A stretch of 64,000 nt of DNA from JABAYQ01 sp049890095 (lineage in GTDB: Bacteria > Bacteroidota > Bacteroidia > Flavobacteriales > UBA7312): assembly GCA_049890095.1 (NCBI GenBank), contig JBMHCD010000008.1, positions 62,001 to 126,000 on the forward strand, read 5' to 3'. Under the pieces are notes generated by a model. The model was not told the DNA's origin. It saw only the letters and a program-made list of their open reading frames with translations, and searched no databases. Positions within the stretch are counted from its first letter, which is position 1. Each line of letters opens with the position of its first letter. This document shows, in pieces, positions 52,776 to 61,553 of the stretch. A program made the translations under genes and the position numbers.

Positions 52776-54132
52776 ATTTTGTAAAAGAACTAACAAAATC
52801 TGGTATCAGTCTTTCTTTGATATCATTTTTGGCGTTTTTGTATGCATCGGTATTTGCTTGCTCAAAGTCCAATTGAATTCCTTTTATTTTGTTTACTTGA
52901 TCGCTAAAAACAACCATGCCATTCTGATCTTTAACTTGTATACTCAAATCTAGAAATGCAGTAAACATTTTTTGCCCATTTATATTCTTTCCCTTTTCGG
53001 TATTAGATAAAATAGTCATTATTAAATCTGCATCCTTTTTTTGAGAAACAGCAGTAAAGCCAAGTTTACTTAACGAAGATTCTGCTGCAAATTTTAAATC
53101 AGAGCTATTAGTATCTTTATTAAAATGCTTTTCTAGAGATTTTACGTAAATATTTGGGGTATATACGTAAATAGGAATGTTGATTTCTTGAGTTTGAATG
53201 CTATTTATTAACTTACGGATAAATTCATCTTTAGTTCCTAAATTCAACCACTCAGAAAAGTTGATAGCTACTGATATTTTTTGTGTAGGTTCTGTTGAGG
53301 TAATTTTTGGAATTACTGCAGTAAAGTTCCCTTTTTCGTTTGTTTTATTACTAAATTTCTCAACTTTTAAATGATCTGATAAAAGTGTTAAATCTATATT
53401 GTTGACAGGATTATCTTCATGTACAACATTAATTTCAATATTACCAACCTTATCTCCAATCATTACCTTAATCTTTTTACCTGTATATCGGAGTTTAAAA
53501 TCATCAGCAAAAGACCTAAAGCTAGAAATTATTTCACTTCCAAGAAAAACGTTTTTTCTGTCAAATGTTGTTTGAAGTGGTTCACTCAAATATGGTTTTA
53601 AGACATTTAGAGCACTTACAAAATTTAGGTACCTTTCTTTAGATGTTGCGTAGCTGTCTATTGCTTTTGACAAATGACTTTTTGCTAACTCTATTGCTTC
53701 AAACTTTCGAGCATTTTGAATTTCATTATGCTTCTCTTTGTTGAGTTTGTAAAATACCCAATACTCATTTTTTTGTGTAAAGGTTCCTTCAAGTTCATAA
53801 CCTTCTAAGTATTCATTAGCTTGTATTTTTATATTGGATTTAAAGTCTTCCTCAAATCCATATTCTCTTTCAAGTTGTAGAAAAACGGATTCTGATGCTA
53901 TATTAACTTTAATCTGACTGCTCAAATTTTGTAAAGCATTTTGTTGAGCTATTTGAATAAAATTTTCAGGATGACTACTTTTGTCAGCAATTCCAATACC
54001 AACATAATAACCATCAAGAACAGGATAGTTTTTAACCCAATATGGAATATTCGAAATTTCTTGATTTACTGTTTGTTTTTTAGTGCCGCAAAATGTAAAA
54101 AAGAGTACAAATACGAATAGAATTTTATTCAT
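52774..54132 (-). CDS. Lipoprotein-like protein with LPP20-type N-terminal domain
   Basis: This 452-residue protein has a short signal with FFTFCGTKK as a possible lipobox. The N-terminal LPP20-like part is seen in IPYWVKNYPVLDGYYVGIGI and AQQNALQNLSSQIKVNIASE. The middle has Ig-like strands (IEINVVHEDNPVNNIDLTLL). The C-terminal half (FAAESSLSKLGFTAVSQKKD, ADLIMTILSNTEKGKN) resembles domains of TolB/FlgT-like or CsgG-associated proteins. Function is unknown. Its ATG overlaps the stop of the CsgG-like gene by 8 bp, so the pair is coupled. Confidence 0.65.
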   Translation of the reverse strand: MNKILFVFVLFFTFCGTKKQTVNQEISNIPYWVKNYPVLDGYYVGIGIADKSSHPENFIQIAQQNALQNLSSQIKVNIASESVFLQLEREYGFEEDFKSNIKIQANEYLEGYELEGTFTQKNEYWVFYKLNKEKHNEIQNARKFEAIELAKSHLSKAIDSYATSKERYLNFVSALNVLKPYLSEPLQTTFDRKNVFLGSEIISSFRSFADDFKLRYTGKKIKVMIGDKVGNIEINVVHEDNPVNNIDLTLLSDHLKVEKFSNKTNEKGNFTAVIPKITSTEPTQKISVAINFSEWLNLGTKDEFIRKLINSIQTQEINIPIYVYTPNIYVKSLEKHFNKDTNSSDLKFAAESSLSKLGFTAVSQKKDADLIMTILSNTEKGKNINGQKMFTAFLDLSIQVKDQNGMVVFSDQVNKIKGIQLDFEQANTDAYKNAKNDIKERLIPDFVSSFTK

Positions 54133-55516
54133 TTTCTGGATTATATTGATCTATTTTTAAACTTACTTTATTTGCAATTTCTGAGAAAATATTATTTTTT
54201 AATTGGTCTATAGTTAGAAGAGTTTTCTTCTGAGTAAATAATTTCCTCAATGACCTTTTTTCACTAACAGAGGTAGAAACAAGATCTGATTTATGTGGTT
54301 TGTTTTGCCATTTCCAGTCTCCAGGAACAATTTTTTTATAATTAACATTTGTTGTTGCAAAATTTACAACATCTTTATCACTTAAATTTATAATACCTGT
54401 TAAAAGAATTTCTCCTGTTTCTGTAGAGGTAAGTTGATATTGAAAGCCAACACTTACTTCATTTTTCCCATAGTATTCTTTGTATCTTACTTTATCGTAT
54501 GTTGTTTCGTAATAAAATGTTCCAGTTTCTTCGTTTTTTTTCTTGATTATGTTTTCAAGGAATGCTTTTTTTGATGTTTCTTTTAATTTCTTTGAGTTTT
54601 TATCATAAGTAATTAAGTTGCCTGAAAGAATTGTTTTAGCACCAATTAAGTTGCCGGCACTTGTTGCAGTTGATTCTGAAACCTGACCACTAAGGCTTAA
54701 TACTTGCTCATTTAAAATTGTAGTGGTCAAGCTTCTGTCTACCACTTTTATGAATGGATTATTTAATTTGTTGAGATTGTTAAAAATATGTGCTGAAATT
54801 GCTGATTCTCCACCTTTTTCTCTAGTAGAGTTTTTAAAATCAATAAAACCAATAGTTATTATTCCAGCTTCTAAAGACAAGGCCATTTTTTCTTGAGTAT
54901 CCTTATAGCTTTTCGGGATTTTATTAAACTCGTAATAAGCAGCTCTAAATTTTTCGTTTTGTAAATAACTGATAGCTTGTCTATATTTAGGTTCAAATTC
55001 TGCTACTTTTTTAAGGTTATCTATATCTTTAAAGTTGGGTTTTAATAAAGCTATCTCCTTAAAAATTAATTCTGCTTCTCTGAATAATTCTACTTCAAGT
55101 TTTTCTAATCCTTCTTCATATTTTTTATCAGTGTATTGATCAACTAATACATTGTAATCCATTGAATACTGCTCAGGAATGTTTAGTGTCACTTGAAATC
55201 TTTTTGCTTTTTTCTGAAGTAAAAATGCATCTCTGTAATGATATATTGCATCTCTTGTTTCATTATAATTTTTAGCTTTAAAAAAACTATCTAATGATTT
55301 ATTTACTAGACGTTGAGCACTATTTTTAAGTCCGGATTTTGCCTCACTGTAGTTTAAATTTTTCGTTAGAGCAGAAAAGTATAAGTTTGTAGCCTTTTCA
55401 TAGTCTTCTTTTTCAGTAGCTTTATCTCCCTTTTTAGTAAGAGATTTTACACCATTACATGAAAAGAAAGTACTGATAATTAAAGCTGTACATACAAGTT
55501 TTATTGAAATCTTCAT
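54125..55516 (-). CDS. CsgG/HfaB-like lipoprotein with TPR-like N-terminus
   Basis: From the ATG at 55516 this 463-residue protein has a lipobox (ISTFFSCNG, Cys about 19). A helical TPR-like region (about 25-205: KATEKEDYEKATNLYFSAL) is followed by a CsgG-type domain: ITIGFIDFKNSTREKGG, VVDRSLTTTILNEQVLSLSG and NLIGAKTILSGNLITYD. CsgG is a curli export channel; similar folds occur in FlgT and LpoB. The TPR addition and lack of curli subunit genes make a curli role unlikely. It heads a two-gene minus-strand unit. Confidence 0.75.
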   Translation of the reverse strand: MKISIKLVCTALIISTFFSCNGVKSLTKKGDKATEKEDYEKATNLYFSALTKNLNYSEAKSGLKNSAQRLVNKSLDSFFKAKNYNETRDAIYHYRDAFLLQKKAKRFQVTLNIPEQYSMDYNVLVDQYTDKKYEEGLEKLEVELFREAELIFKEIALLKPNFKDIDNLKKVAEFEPKYRQAISYLQNEKFRAAYYEFNKIPKSYKDTQEKMALSLEAGIITIGFIDFKNSTREKGGESAISAHIFNNLNKLNNPFIKVVDRSLTTTILNEQVLSLSGQVSESTATSAGNLIGAKTILSGNLITYDKNSKKLKETSKKAFLENIIKKKNEETGTFYYETTYDKVRYKEYYGKNEVSVGFQYQLTSTETGEILLTGIINLSDKDVVNFATTNVNYKKIVPGDWKWQNKPHKSDLVSTSVSEKRSLRKLFTQKKTLLTIDQLKNNIFSEIANKVSLKIDQYNPENE

Positions 55517-55567
55517 GCAACAAAAATAATCAAATAGTCTTTTGTTTTTCAACTCTTATAATTTTGA

Positions 55568-55575
55568 TATATTTG
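55568..55575 (+). promoter_or_regulatory. -7 box of the SGNH hydrolase gene
   Basis: TATATTTG is a perfect TAnnTTTG, 19 bases before the ATG at 55595, with TTG at 55542-55544 (23-bp spacer) as a possible -33 element. Confidence 0.5.
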
Positions 55576-55594
55576 AAAATAATCCAAAAAATAC

Positions 55595-56836
55595 ATGAAA
55601 TACCCTTTTATTATATTTTTCTTTCTGCTCCAATTAAGTCTTAAATCTCAAACTTATGATGTATTATTTTTAGGTAATTCATATACCTTTTATAATAATA
55701 TGCCAAGTTTAGTTTCTTCAATAGCAAATAGTTTTGAAGATACATTAAACTTTTCATCAAATACTCCAGGTGGTTGGCAATTGGCTAATCATGCTGAACA
55801 GAATTCTTCTAGTCTGCAAGCAATAAATCAACAATCCTGGGATTACGTTGTTATTCAAGCGCAAAGTCAAGAACCAAGCTTTCCACCTTTTCAGGTAGAA
55901 GAACAAACTTATCCAGCGGCTGAATCTTTGGTCCAATCTATTTTAGAAAATGATAGTTGTACGGAGCCAATGTTTTTTATGACTTGGGGAAGAAAAAATG
56001 GTGATGCGGTGAATGGTGTAGGATATCCAACAATTTCTACTTATCAAGGAATGCAAAGTAGATTGCGAAATTCCTACTTAGAAATGGGATATGATAACAA
56101 TTCTTCTGTTGCTCCTGTAGGAATGGCATGGAAAAGAAGTATTGATGAAAATCCTGATTTTGAGTTATATACGGCAGATGAAAGTCATCCAAATTTAGCT
56201 GGTTCTTATTTAGCAGCATGTGTGTTCTATTCTTCAATGTTCAAGAAATCATGTGTTGGTTCATCTTATATTCCAGACGGTTTAGATTCCATCGATGCCT
56301 TTAACTTACAAACTATTGCATCGGAAGTTGTTTTAGATAGTACTCAGGTTTGGAATTTGTTTGATGTTCAGAGCGTTGAAATAAGTAACAACGGAGATGA
56401 ATTTGATTTCAATGTTTTTGCTACTAATTACGATTCGATCACTTGGGATTTTGGTGACGGAACATCATCTAATCAGATATTTGTGAGTCATGCTTTTGAA
56501 ACAAATAAGGAGTTTGAAGTTACATTGTCGGTCTATAGTAAAAATGGGTGTGATGTAATACAATCGTCACATTTTATCGATACATATAACGTGAGTAATA
56601 TAAAAGAATTGAAAAAAGTATCGAATATATATCCCAACCCCTTTTCGTCACATATATATCTCGATTTAAATTCTTTATCTACTATAGAATTGTACAGCCT
56701 AAAAGGAGATCTGGTATTTAAACAACAAACATCAGAAAACGTTTTTGATTTAAGGAATCTGAAGGCAGGGGCATATTTTTTGAGAATTACAAGTAATTCC
56801 GAAACAGAAACTTTCAAAATTTTTAAAAGTGAATAA
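55595..56836 (+). CDS. T9SS-secreted SGNH-hydrolase-like protein with PKD domain
   Basis: This 413-residue protein has a signal peptide (MKYPFIIFFFLLQLSLKSQ) and an SGNH-type hydrolase domain. The Ser block is VLFLGNSYTFYNNMP and the Asp/His block is TADESHPNLAGSYLA. A PKD domain (SITWDFGDGTSSNQIF) and a type A T9SS domain (IYPNPFSSHIYLDL, LKAGAYFLRIT) follow. It could be a cell-surface esterase or deacetylase acting on glycans; the substrate is unknown. The next gene starts at a GTG inside its last codons. Confidence 0.82.
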   Translation: MKYPFIIFFFLLQLSLKSQTYDVLFLGNSYTFYNNMPSLVSSIANSFEDTLNFSSNTPGGWQLANHAEQNSSSLQAINQQSWDYVVIQAQSQEPSFPPFQVEEQTYPAAESLVQSILENDSCTEPMFFMTWGRKNGDAVNGVGYPTISTYQGMQSRLRNSYLEMGYDNNSSVAPVGMAWKRSIDENPDFELYTADESHPNLAGSYLAACVFYSSMFKKSCVGSSYIPDGLDSIDAFNLQTIASEVVLDSTQVWNLFDVQSVEISNNGDEFDFNVFATNYDSITWDFGDGTSSNQIFVSHAFETNKEFEVTLSVYSKNGCDVIQSSHFIDTYNVSNIKELKKVSNIYPNPFSSHIYLDLNSLSTIELYSLKGDLVFKQQTSENVFDLRNLKAGAYFLRITSNSETETFKIFKSE

Positions 56837-57041
56837 AAAAAGTAATAGTAAAGTTTTAAAACTTGTTAAAGGTAAAAAGTACAGTTTATGTAGTTGTGGA
56901 ATAAGTCGTTCTCTTCCATTTTGCGATAACGAACATCGTCAATATAATGAAAAATATAATACTAATTTTAAATCAATTAAAATAATTTCTAGTAGTGATA
57001 CTCAATTAGAAATAAATTGCTCTAATTGGAAATCCACATAA
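56829..57041 (+). CDS. CDGSH-like iron-sulfur small protein
   Basis: This 70-residue protein has CSCGISRSLPFCDNEH, which fits the CDGSH cluster pattern C-x-C-x2-S-x3-P-x-C-D-x2-H with all three cysteines and the histidine that bind a 2Fe-2S cluster. The usual Gly-Ser between Asp and His is Asn-Glu here. The only workable start is GTG at 56829, overlapping the SGNH gene stop by 8 bp. Such single-domain CDGSH proteins occur widely in Bacteroidota and are presumed redox or cluster-transfer proteins. Confidence 0.75.
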   Translation: MNKKSNSKVLKLVKGKKYSLCSCGISRSLPFCDNEHRQYNEKYNTNFKSIKIISSSDTQLEINCSNWKST

Positions 57042-57103
57042 AAAAATGTTTTATATATTCTTTAGTTTGGGCATTAATCAATACATTTATTAAAAATTTA
57101 AAA

Positions 57104-58201
57104 ATGAATATTAATTATTTTTTGTTGCTCTTTTTTTGTTGTTCCTTACAACTTATAGCACAAACAGAAAGTGATTCGCTGTTAACAGCTGAAGAACTTA
57201 ATTTCAGAGATTCAATTGCTGCAATAAACTTAGAAAATGAAAATTTACAGCAGTTACAACAAACCTATAATAAAGCTACTGAATCGTTTGGAAGTGGCGA
57301 TTTTAGAAATTCAATTAAATATTATTCGAAAGTATTAGATTTAGATTCATCGTATGTTTTAGCTTTTTTTAATAGGGGGTTGGCTTATAAAGAATTAAAA
57401 GAATATGATCTTGCACTTGACGATTTAAATACTACTTTTTTACTTGATTCAACTAATTTTGAGTCTCTAATTCAAAAAGCGAAAATTCTAACCATTACCA
57501 AAAAATATGATCAAGCAATTTTGGTATATCAATTGGTTGTTAGTCTAGATAAATCATATAGTGAAGGATATTATGAAGTAGGAGTAATTCACTACCTAAA
57601 TAAAAAATATCAGTTAGCAATTCAGGCATTTACAAATGCTATTAATATCAATAATAATTATGCATATGCATTAAATGATAGAGCAAGTTGCTATCGTGCT
57701 TTAGAAAAGTTTGATTTATCAATTACTGATTATAAAAAGGCAATTTCAATCGAGCCAAAAGCTTTTATTTATAATAATCTTGGTAGTGTGTTAAAGCGTG
57801 CAGGACAAGTTGATGAAGCCAAAAAGGCATATGATAAAGCCATCTCTTTAGATCCCGATTATGCATTGGCATTAAATAATAGAGGTGTTATCTATTTTGA
57901 AATGGATAATTTAGAAAATGCTTTGAAAGATTTCAATAAAGCAATCGAAAAGAAATCTAATTATTCTTTAGCATTGATAAATAGAGCTGCAGTTTATCAA
58001 TTACAAAAACACTATACGGCCGCTCTTGCTGATTTGAATGTTGCTATTGATAATCAACAAAATAATGGTGTTGCTTACTTAAATAGAGGAATAACAAGAG
58101 AAATGTTGAGAGATGTGGATGGTGCTTGTGAAGACTGGCAAAAGGCAAGTGATCTAGGAATTTCAAAAGGAAGAGCTTACTACATAAACAATTGTGAATA
58201 A
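57104..58201 (+). CDS. Exported TPR-repeat protein
   Basis: This 365-residue protein has a signal peptide (MNINYFLLLFFCCSLQLIAQ) followed by about eight to nine TPR units from residue 60 on. Examples are YYSKVLDLDSSYVLAFFNRG, AYDKAISLDPDYALALNNRG and DFNKAIEKKSNYSLALINRA. It probably scaffolds envelope proteins. An ATG-like longer frame from 57026 adds 26 residues, but the signal peptide fits the start at 57104. Its stop shares a base with the start of the PorE-like OmpA gene, so they are coupled. Confidence 0.85.
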   Translation: MNINYFLLLFFCCSLQLIAQTESDSLLTAEELNFRDSIAAINLENENLQQLQQTYNKATESFGSGDFRNSIKYYSKVLDLDSSYVLAFFNRGLAYKELKEYDLALDDLNTTFLLDSTNFESLIQKAKILTITKKYDQAILVYQLVVSLDKSYSEGYYEVGVIHYLNKKYQLAIQAFTNAININNNYAYALNDRASCYRALEKFDLSITDYKKAISIEPKAFIYNNLGSVLKRAGQVDEAKKAYDKAISLDPDYALALNNRGVIYFEMDNLENALKDFNKAIEKKSNYSLALINRAAVYQLQKHYTAALADLNVAIDNQQNNGVAYLNRGITREMLRDVDGACEDWQKASDLGISKGRAYYINNCE

Positions 58202-60249
58202 TGAGATATATATTTTTATTTAGTTTTTTAATTTCCCGTCTTATTGTTTTTGGTCAGGATATTGAGTTTAAAAAGTCAAATTTTAAAGACAATAAAGATG
58301 GTTTGAAATTAGCCATAGAGAATATCGAAAAAGGAGATGAGTTTTTAGAACCAGGAAATCAAAAGGTTTTGAAAATGGATTACGCAGGTGATGAATTCGA
58401 AAAAGCCATTGAGTTTTATCAACAGGCCTACGAATTTAATCCAAATAATTCAGGTCTAAATCTTAAGCTAGGAAACGCTTACATGTATACTAATAAGCCA
58501 TACAAAGCAATGGATTTTTTAAAGAAATCTTTAGAGTTAAACTCTGAAAATCCCAATCCTTTTATTTATTTTTTGTTGGGTAAAGCTTATCAGCTAAATA
58601 GAGACTTTGATTTAGCAGAGCAAAACTTTTTAGAATATGGAACTAAAGAGAATAACAAAAAATTTGAATTGTATAAAAAACTAAACAGAAAACACATTAA
58701 GGAATGTAAAAGTGGTGTTGAGATTTTTTCTCAAGAAACAAGAGTTTGGGTTGATAATGTTAAAGCTCTTAATTCTGTTGAAGATGATATTGCACCTTGT
58801 ATTAATGCAGACGGATCAGAAATTATTTTTTCTAGTAATAGGGCTGGAAATATGGATATTTTTAAATCGTCTCGACAAAAAAGAAAGTGGATTGGAATTA
58901 ACCCAATTAATAGTTTAAATACTAGCGATGATGATATAGCATCTAGTTTAGCTTATGATGGACAACGAATTTTATTATTTAGGAATAGCGAAGGTCAATC
59001 AGACATTTATCAGTCTAAATTAAATGGAAATATATGGGCTAAGTCTAAGTTAAAAATGTCCAAGGTTGTAAATACAGAAGCAAATGAAACTTTTGCCTGT
59101 TATGATCCACAGGATATAAAGGTGTATTATGTTACCGATGGAGGTTTTGGTGGTGATAAAAATATATTTTTTAGTGGTAAGAAAGATCCAGAAGAAAAAT
59201 TTTGGGGCAAGGGTCAGAGTGCTGGTCAGAATATAAACTCTTCTTTTCAGGAAGGATCTGTTTACTTGGCACCAGATGGAAATACAATGTATTTTTGTTC
59301 ACAAGGACACAGTTCAATAGGTGGTTATGACGTATTTGTTTCTTATAGAGACGATAAAGGTGCATGGGGTGAGCCAATAAATTTAGGTTATCCTATTAAT
59401 ACGGCATATGATGAGTTATATTTCAGTATTTCAGCAAGTGGTAAATATGCCTATTTTTCTTCCAATAGAGAAGGCGGAATAGGGGGGATGGACGTATACC
59501 AGGCAACATTTTGGGGTGAAGATAAAATACCTTCTACAACAACAGAGGATAATCTTATTGCAAGTATTATAGCTCCTATTAAAGATGACTATGTTCCGGA
59601 GGCGGTAAGTGTAAATACCACTAATAGTCTTACTGTTTTTAAAGGTAGAATTTTAGATGGTCTATTACAAACTCCAATAGAGGCTGTAATCAAAATTTTT
59701 GATAATAATACTGGTGACATATACGCAGAGATGCAATCAAATAGTGCAACAGGAAAATTTTTACTTTCCTTACCAAGCGGACTAAATTATGGAATTTCAG
59801 TTGAGGCTGATGGATATTTATTTCATTCAGAAAACTTTAATTTACCTGAAGGTTCTGCATATAATATGATTAATAAGGATATTGATTTAAAAAATATAGA
59901 TATTGGAAGTAAAATAGCTCTCAGAAATGTATTTTTCGATACAGGACGTTCTCAAGTAAAGATTGATTCTTATCCGGAGTTAGATCGTTTGATTCAATTA
60001 ATGAATGATGTTCCTAGTTTAAAAATAGAGCTTTCTGGCCATACGGATAATGTGGGGGGAACAAAGTCTAATCAGACGTTGTCTCAAAAAAGAGCAGATG
60101 CAGTGAGAACATATTTACTTAGCAGGTCGATTGATGAAAATAGAGTAATTGCTAAAGGATATGGTTCAACAAAACCTGTAGACACTAACGATACCAAAGA
60201 GGGTAGAGCAAACAACAGAAGAACGGAATTCGAAATAATTGCAAACTAA
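58201..60249 (+). CDS. Second PorE-like TPR/PD40/OmpA-family protein
   Basis: This 682-residue protein has a signal peptide (MRYIFLFSFLISRLIVFGQ), TPR repeats (about 50-150) and a PD40 propeller (CINADGSEIIFSSNRAG, YLAPDGNTMYFCSQG). A regulatory-like domain (about 470-560) and a C-terminal OmpA domain (KIELSGHTDNVGGTKSN) follow. It has the same architecture as the protein at 42432, including the shared segment YLFHSENF, so the two are paralogues. PorE of the T9SS is the best-known relative. It is coupled to an upstream TPR gene and a downstream thioredoxin. Confidence 0.87.
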   Translation: MRYIFLFSFLISRLIVFGQDIEFKKSNFKDNKDGLKLAIENIEKGDEFLEPGNQKVLKMDYAGDEFEKAIEFYQQAYEFNPNNSGLNLKLGNAYMYTNKPYKAMDFLKKSLELNSENPNPFIYFLLGKAYQLNRDFDLAEQNFLEYGTKENNKKFELYKKLNRKHIKECKSGVEIFSQETRVWVDNVKALNSVEDDIAPCINADGSEIIFSSNRAGNMDIFKSSRQKRKWIGINPINSLNTSDDDIASSLAYDGQRILLFRNSEGQSDIYQSKLNGNIWAKSKLKMSKVVNTEANETFACYDPQDIKVYYVTDGGFGGDKNIFFSGKKDPEEKFWGKGQSAGQNINSSFQEGSVYLAPDGNTMYFCSQGHSSIGGYDVFVSYRDDKGAWGEPINLGYPINTAYDELYFSISASGKYAYFSSNREGGIGGMDVYQATFWGEDKIPSTTTEDNLIASIIAPIKDDYVPEAVSVNTTNSLTVFKGRILDGLLQTPIEAVIKIFDNNTGDIYAEMQSNSATGKFLLSLPSGLNYGISVEADGYLFHSENFNLPEGSAYNMINKDIDLKNIDIGSKIALRNVFFDTGRSQVKIDSYPELDRLIQLMNDVPSLKIELSGHTDNVGGTKSNQTLSQKRADAVRTYLLSRSIDENRVIAKGYGSTKPVDTNDTKEGRANNRRTEFEIIAN

Positions 60250-60250
60250 A

Positions 60251-60733
60251 ATGCTGGAAAAAGAATCTTTATTTTCAAAAATAGTAATTGTTGCAATGAT
60301 TACTTTTTTTGCATACTACTATTTTACATATGTCAGAAAACCGAATTTAACTTTAGATGAAATAAAAATTGAATCTCTCTCTGGTCAAAAAATAGATATT
60401 AATGATTATAAAGGTAAACCACTTATTGTGAATTTTTGGGCTAGTTGGTGTGCTCCCTGCCTAAAAGAGTTACCACATTTTATTAAAATAAAAGAAAAGT
60501 ATGGTGAAGAATTAATTTTTTTATTAATCTCTGAAGAAGAATCTAAAAAAATAATTCCTTATCAAAACAAATTAGATTTTGATTTTGTTCGAAGTTCTAT
60601 ACCCTTCAAATCCTATAGTGTTAATACATGGCCTACTACCTATTTTTATGATGTAAATGGAAATTTGGTAAATAAGCATAGTGGATCTATGGGATTAGAT
60701 GATTTACAATCTTATGTTGATGAGATTAAGTAG
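60251..60733 (+). CDS. TlpA-like membrane-anchored thioredoxin
   Basis: This 160-residue protein has an N-terminal membrane anchor (IVIVAMITFFAYYYFTYV). A TlpA/ResA-like domain follows with IVNFWASWCAPCLKELPHF (CAPC active site) and the cis-proline WPTTYFYD. It faces the periplasm and would reduce disulfides. The TTG at 60239 lies inside the previous gene; the ATG at 60251 follows its stop by one base. The end overlaps the EamA gene stop by 8 bp. Confidence 0.85.
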   Translation: MLEKESLFSKIVIVAMITFFAYYYFTYVRKPNLTLDEIKIESLSGQKIDINDYKGKPLIVNFWASWCAPCLKELPHFIKIKEKYGEELIFLLISEEESKKIIPYQNKLDFDFVRSSIPFKSYSVNTWPTTYFYDVNGNLVNKHSGSMGLDDLQSYVDEIK

Positions 60734-61553
60734 ATTTTCTAAGATTTAATACTACCCCAAGTATTACCAAAACAATTCCAAGTAAACTTATAATTTCATA
60801 GCTTTCTCCAAACAGTATGAATCCTATAGCCAGAGCATATATAGTGCCAATATATTTTAGACTAATCATTTTATTTGCTAGTCCGGATTGAATCCCTTTG
60901 GTCATAAATAATTGAGCAATTTGAGTAAAAATACCCATCAAAATAATGTAAAGCCAATCGATGCCTTTTGGGGTAACCCAGTTAAAGTAGCTTGCTATTA
61001 GCATGATAGGAATAGAAACTAAGGGAAAATAAAGAACGACTACCAAAGGGTGTTCACTTTCTTTGAGTTTTCTAATGCAAGAATAGGCTAATCCAGAAAA
61101 ACATGCTGATACAATACCAATACACATAAAAAAGTATGAAATTCTACTATCAAACCCTTTTATCAATAAAACTCCAATAAAAGAAATAGCAAAAAAGATC
61201 CATTGCTTTGACTGCATTTTTTCTTTTAAAAAAATAGATGCAAAAATTGCTGTAAATATTGGTGATAAATATTGAATGGTAACTGCACTTGCTAAAGGCA
61301 TATTTTGTAAAGTGTAAAAAAACATTAATAAGGCAACGGTTCCAAATAGTCCTCTCAAAAAAAGTACTTTTTTATTGTTTCCCAATATTGGAATGTTGTA
61401 GTGTTTTAGAGCTGTATAGCAAAGTGAAAGCGAAATGATAGATCGAAATAATATAAGCTCAGAAGGAGGTAAATGAGTCAAATACTTAACACAAATCTGC
61501 ATTAAAGAGAATGATAAGGTTGAGCCAAGCATGTAGAGAACACCTTTTTTCAC
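60726..61553 (-). CDS. EamA/DMT-family transporter
   Basis: This 275-residue inner-membrane protein has ten predicted helices in two EamA repeats, as in FSLMQICVKYLTHLPPSELI, LASAVTIQYLSPIFTAIFAS and SLKYIGTIYALAIGFILFGE. The substrate cannot be guessed; relatives export metabolites. The start is GTG at 61553, overlapping the meaB stop by one base, so the gene is coupled to meaB. A later ATG (61532) would lose seven residues. Confidence 0.85.
   Translation of the reverse strand: MKKGVLYMLGSTLSFSLMQICVKYLTHLPPSELILFRSIISLSLCYTALKHYNIPILGNNKKVLFLRGLFGTVALLMFFYTLQNMPLASAVTIQYLSPIFTAIFASIFLKEKMQSKQWIFFAISFIGVLLIKGFDSRISYFFMCIGIVSACFSGLAYSCIRKLKESEHPLVVVLYFPLVSIPIMLIASYFNWVTPKGIDWLYIILMGIFTQIAQLFMTKGIQSGLANKMISLKYIGTIYALAIGFILFGESYEIISLLGIVLVILGVVLNLRKST

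Noticed and set aside
54125..55516. Curli secretion system
   Set aside because: Only a CsgG-like domain is present; no CsgA/B/E/F-like genes are nearby and the protein has an added TPR-like region.
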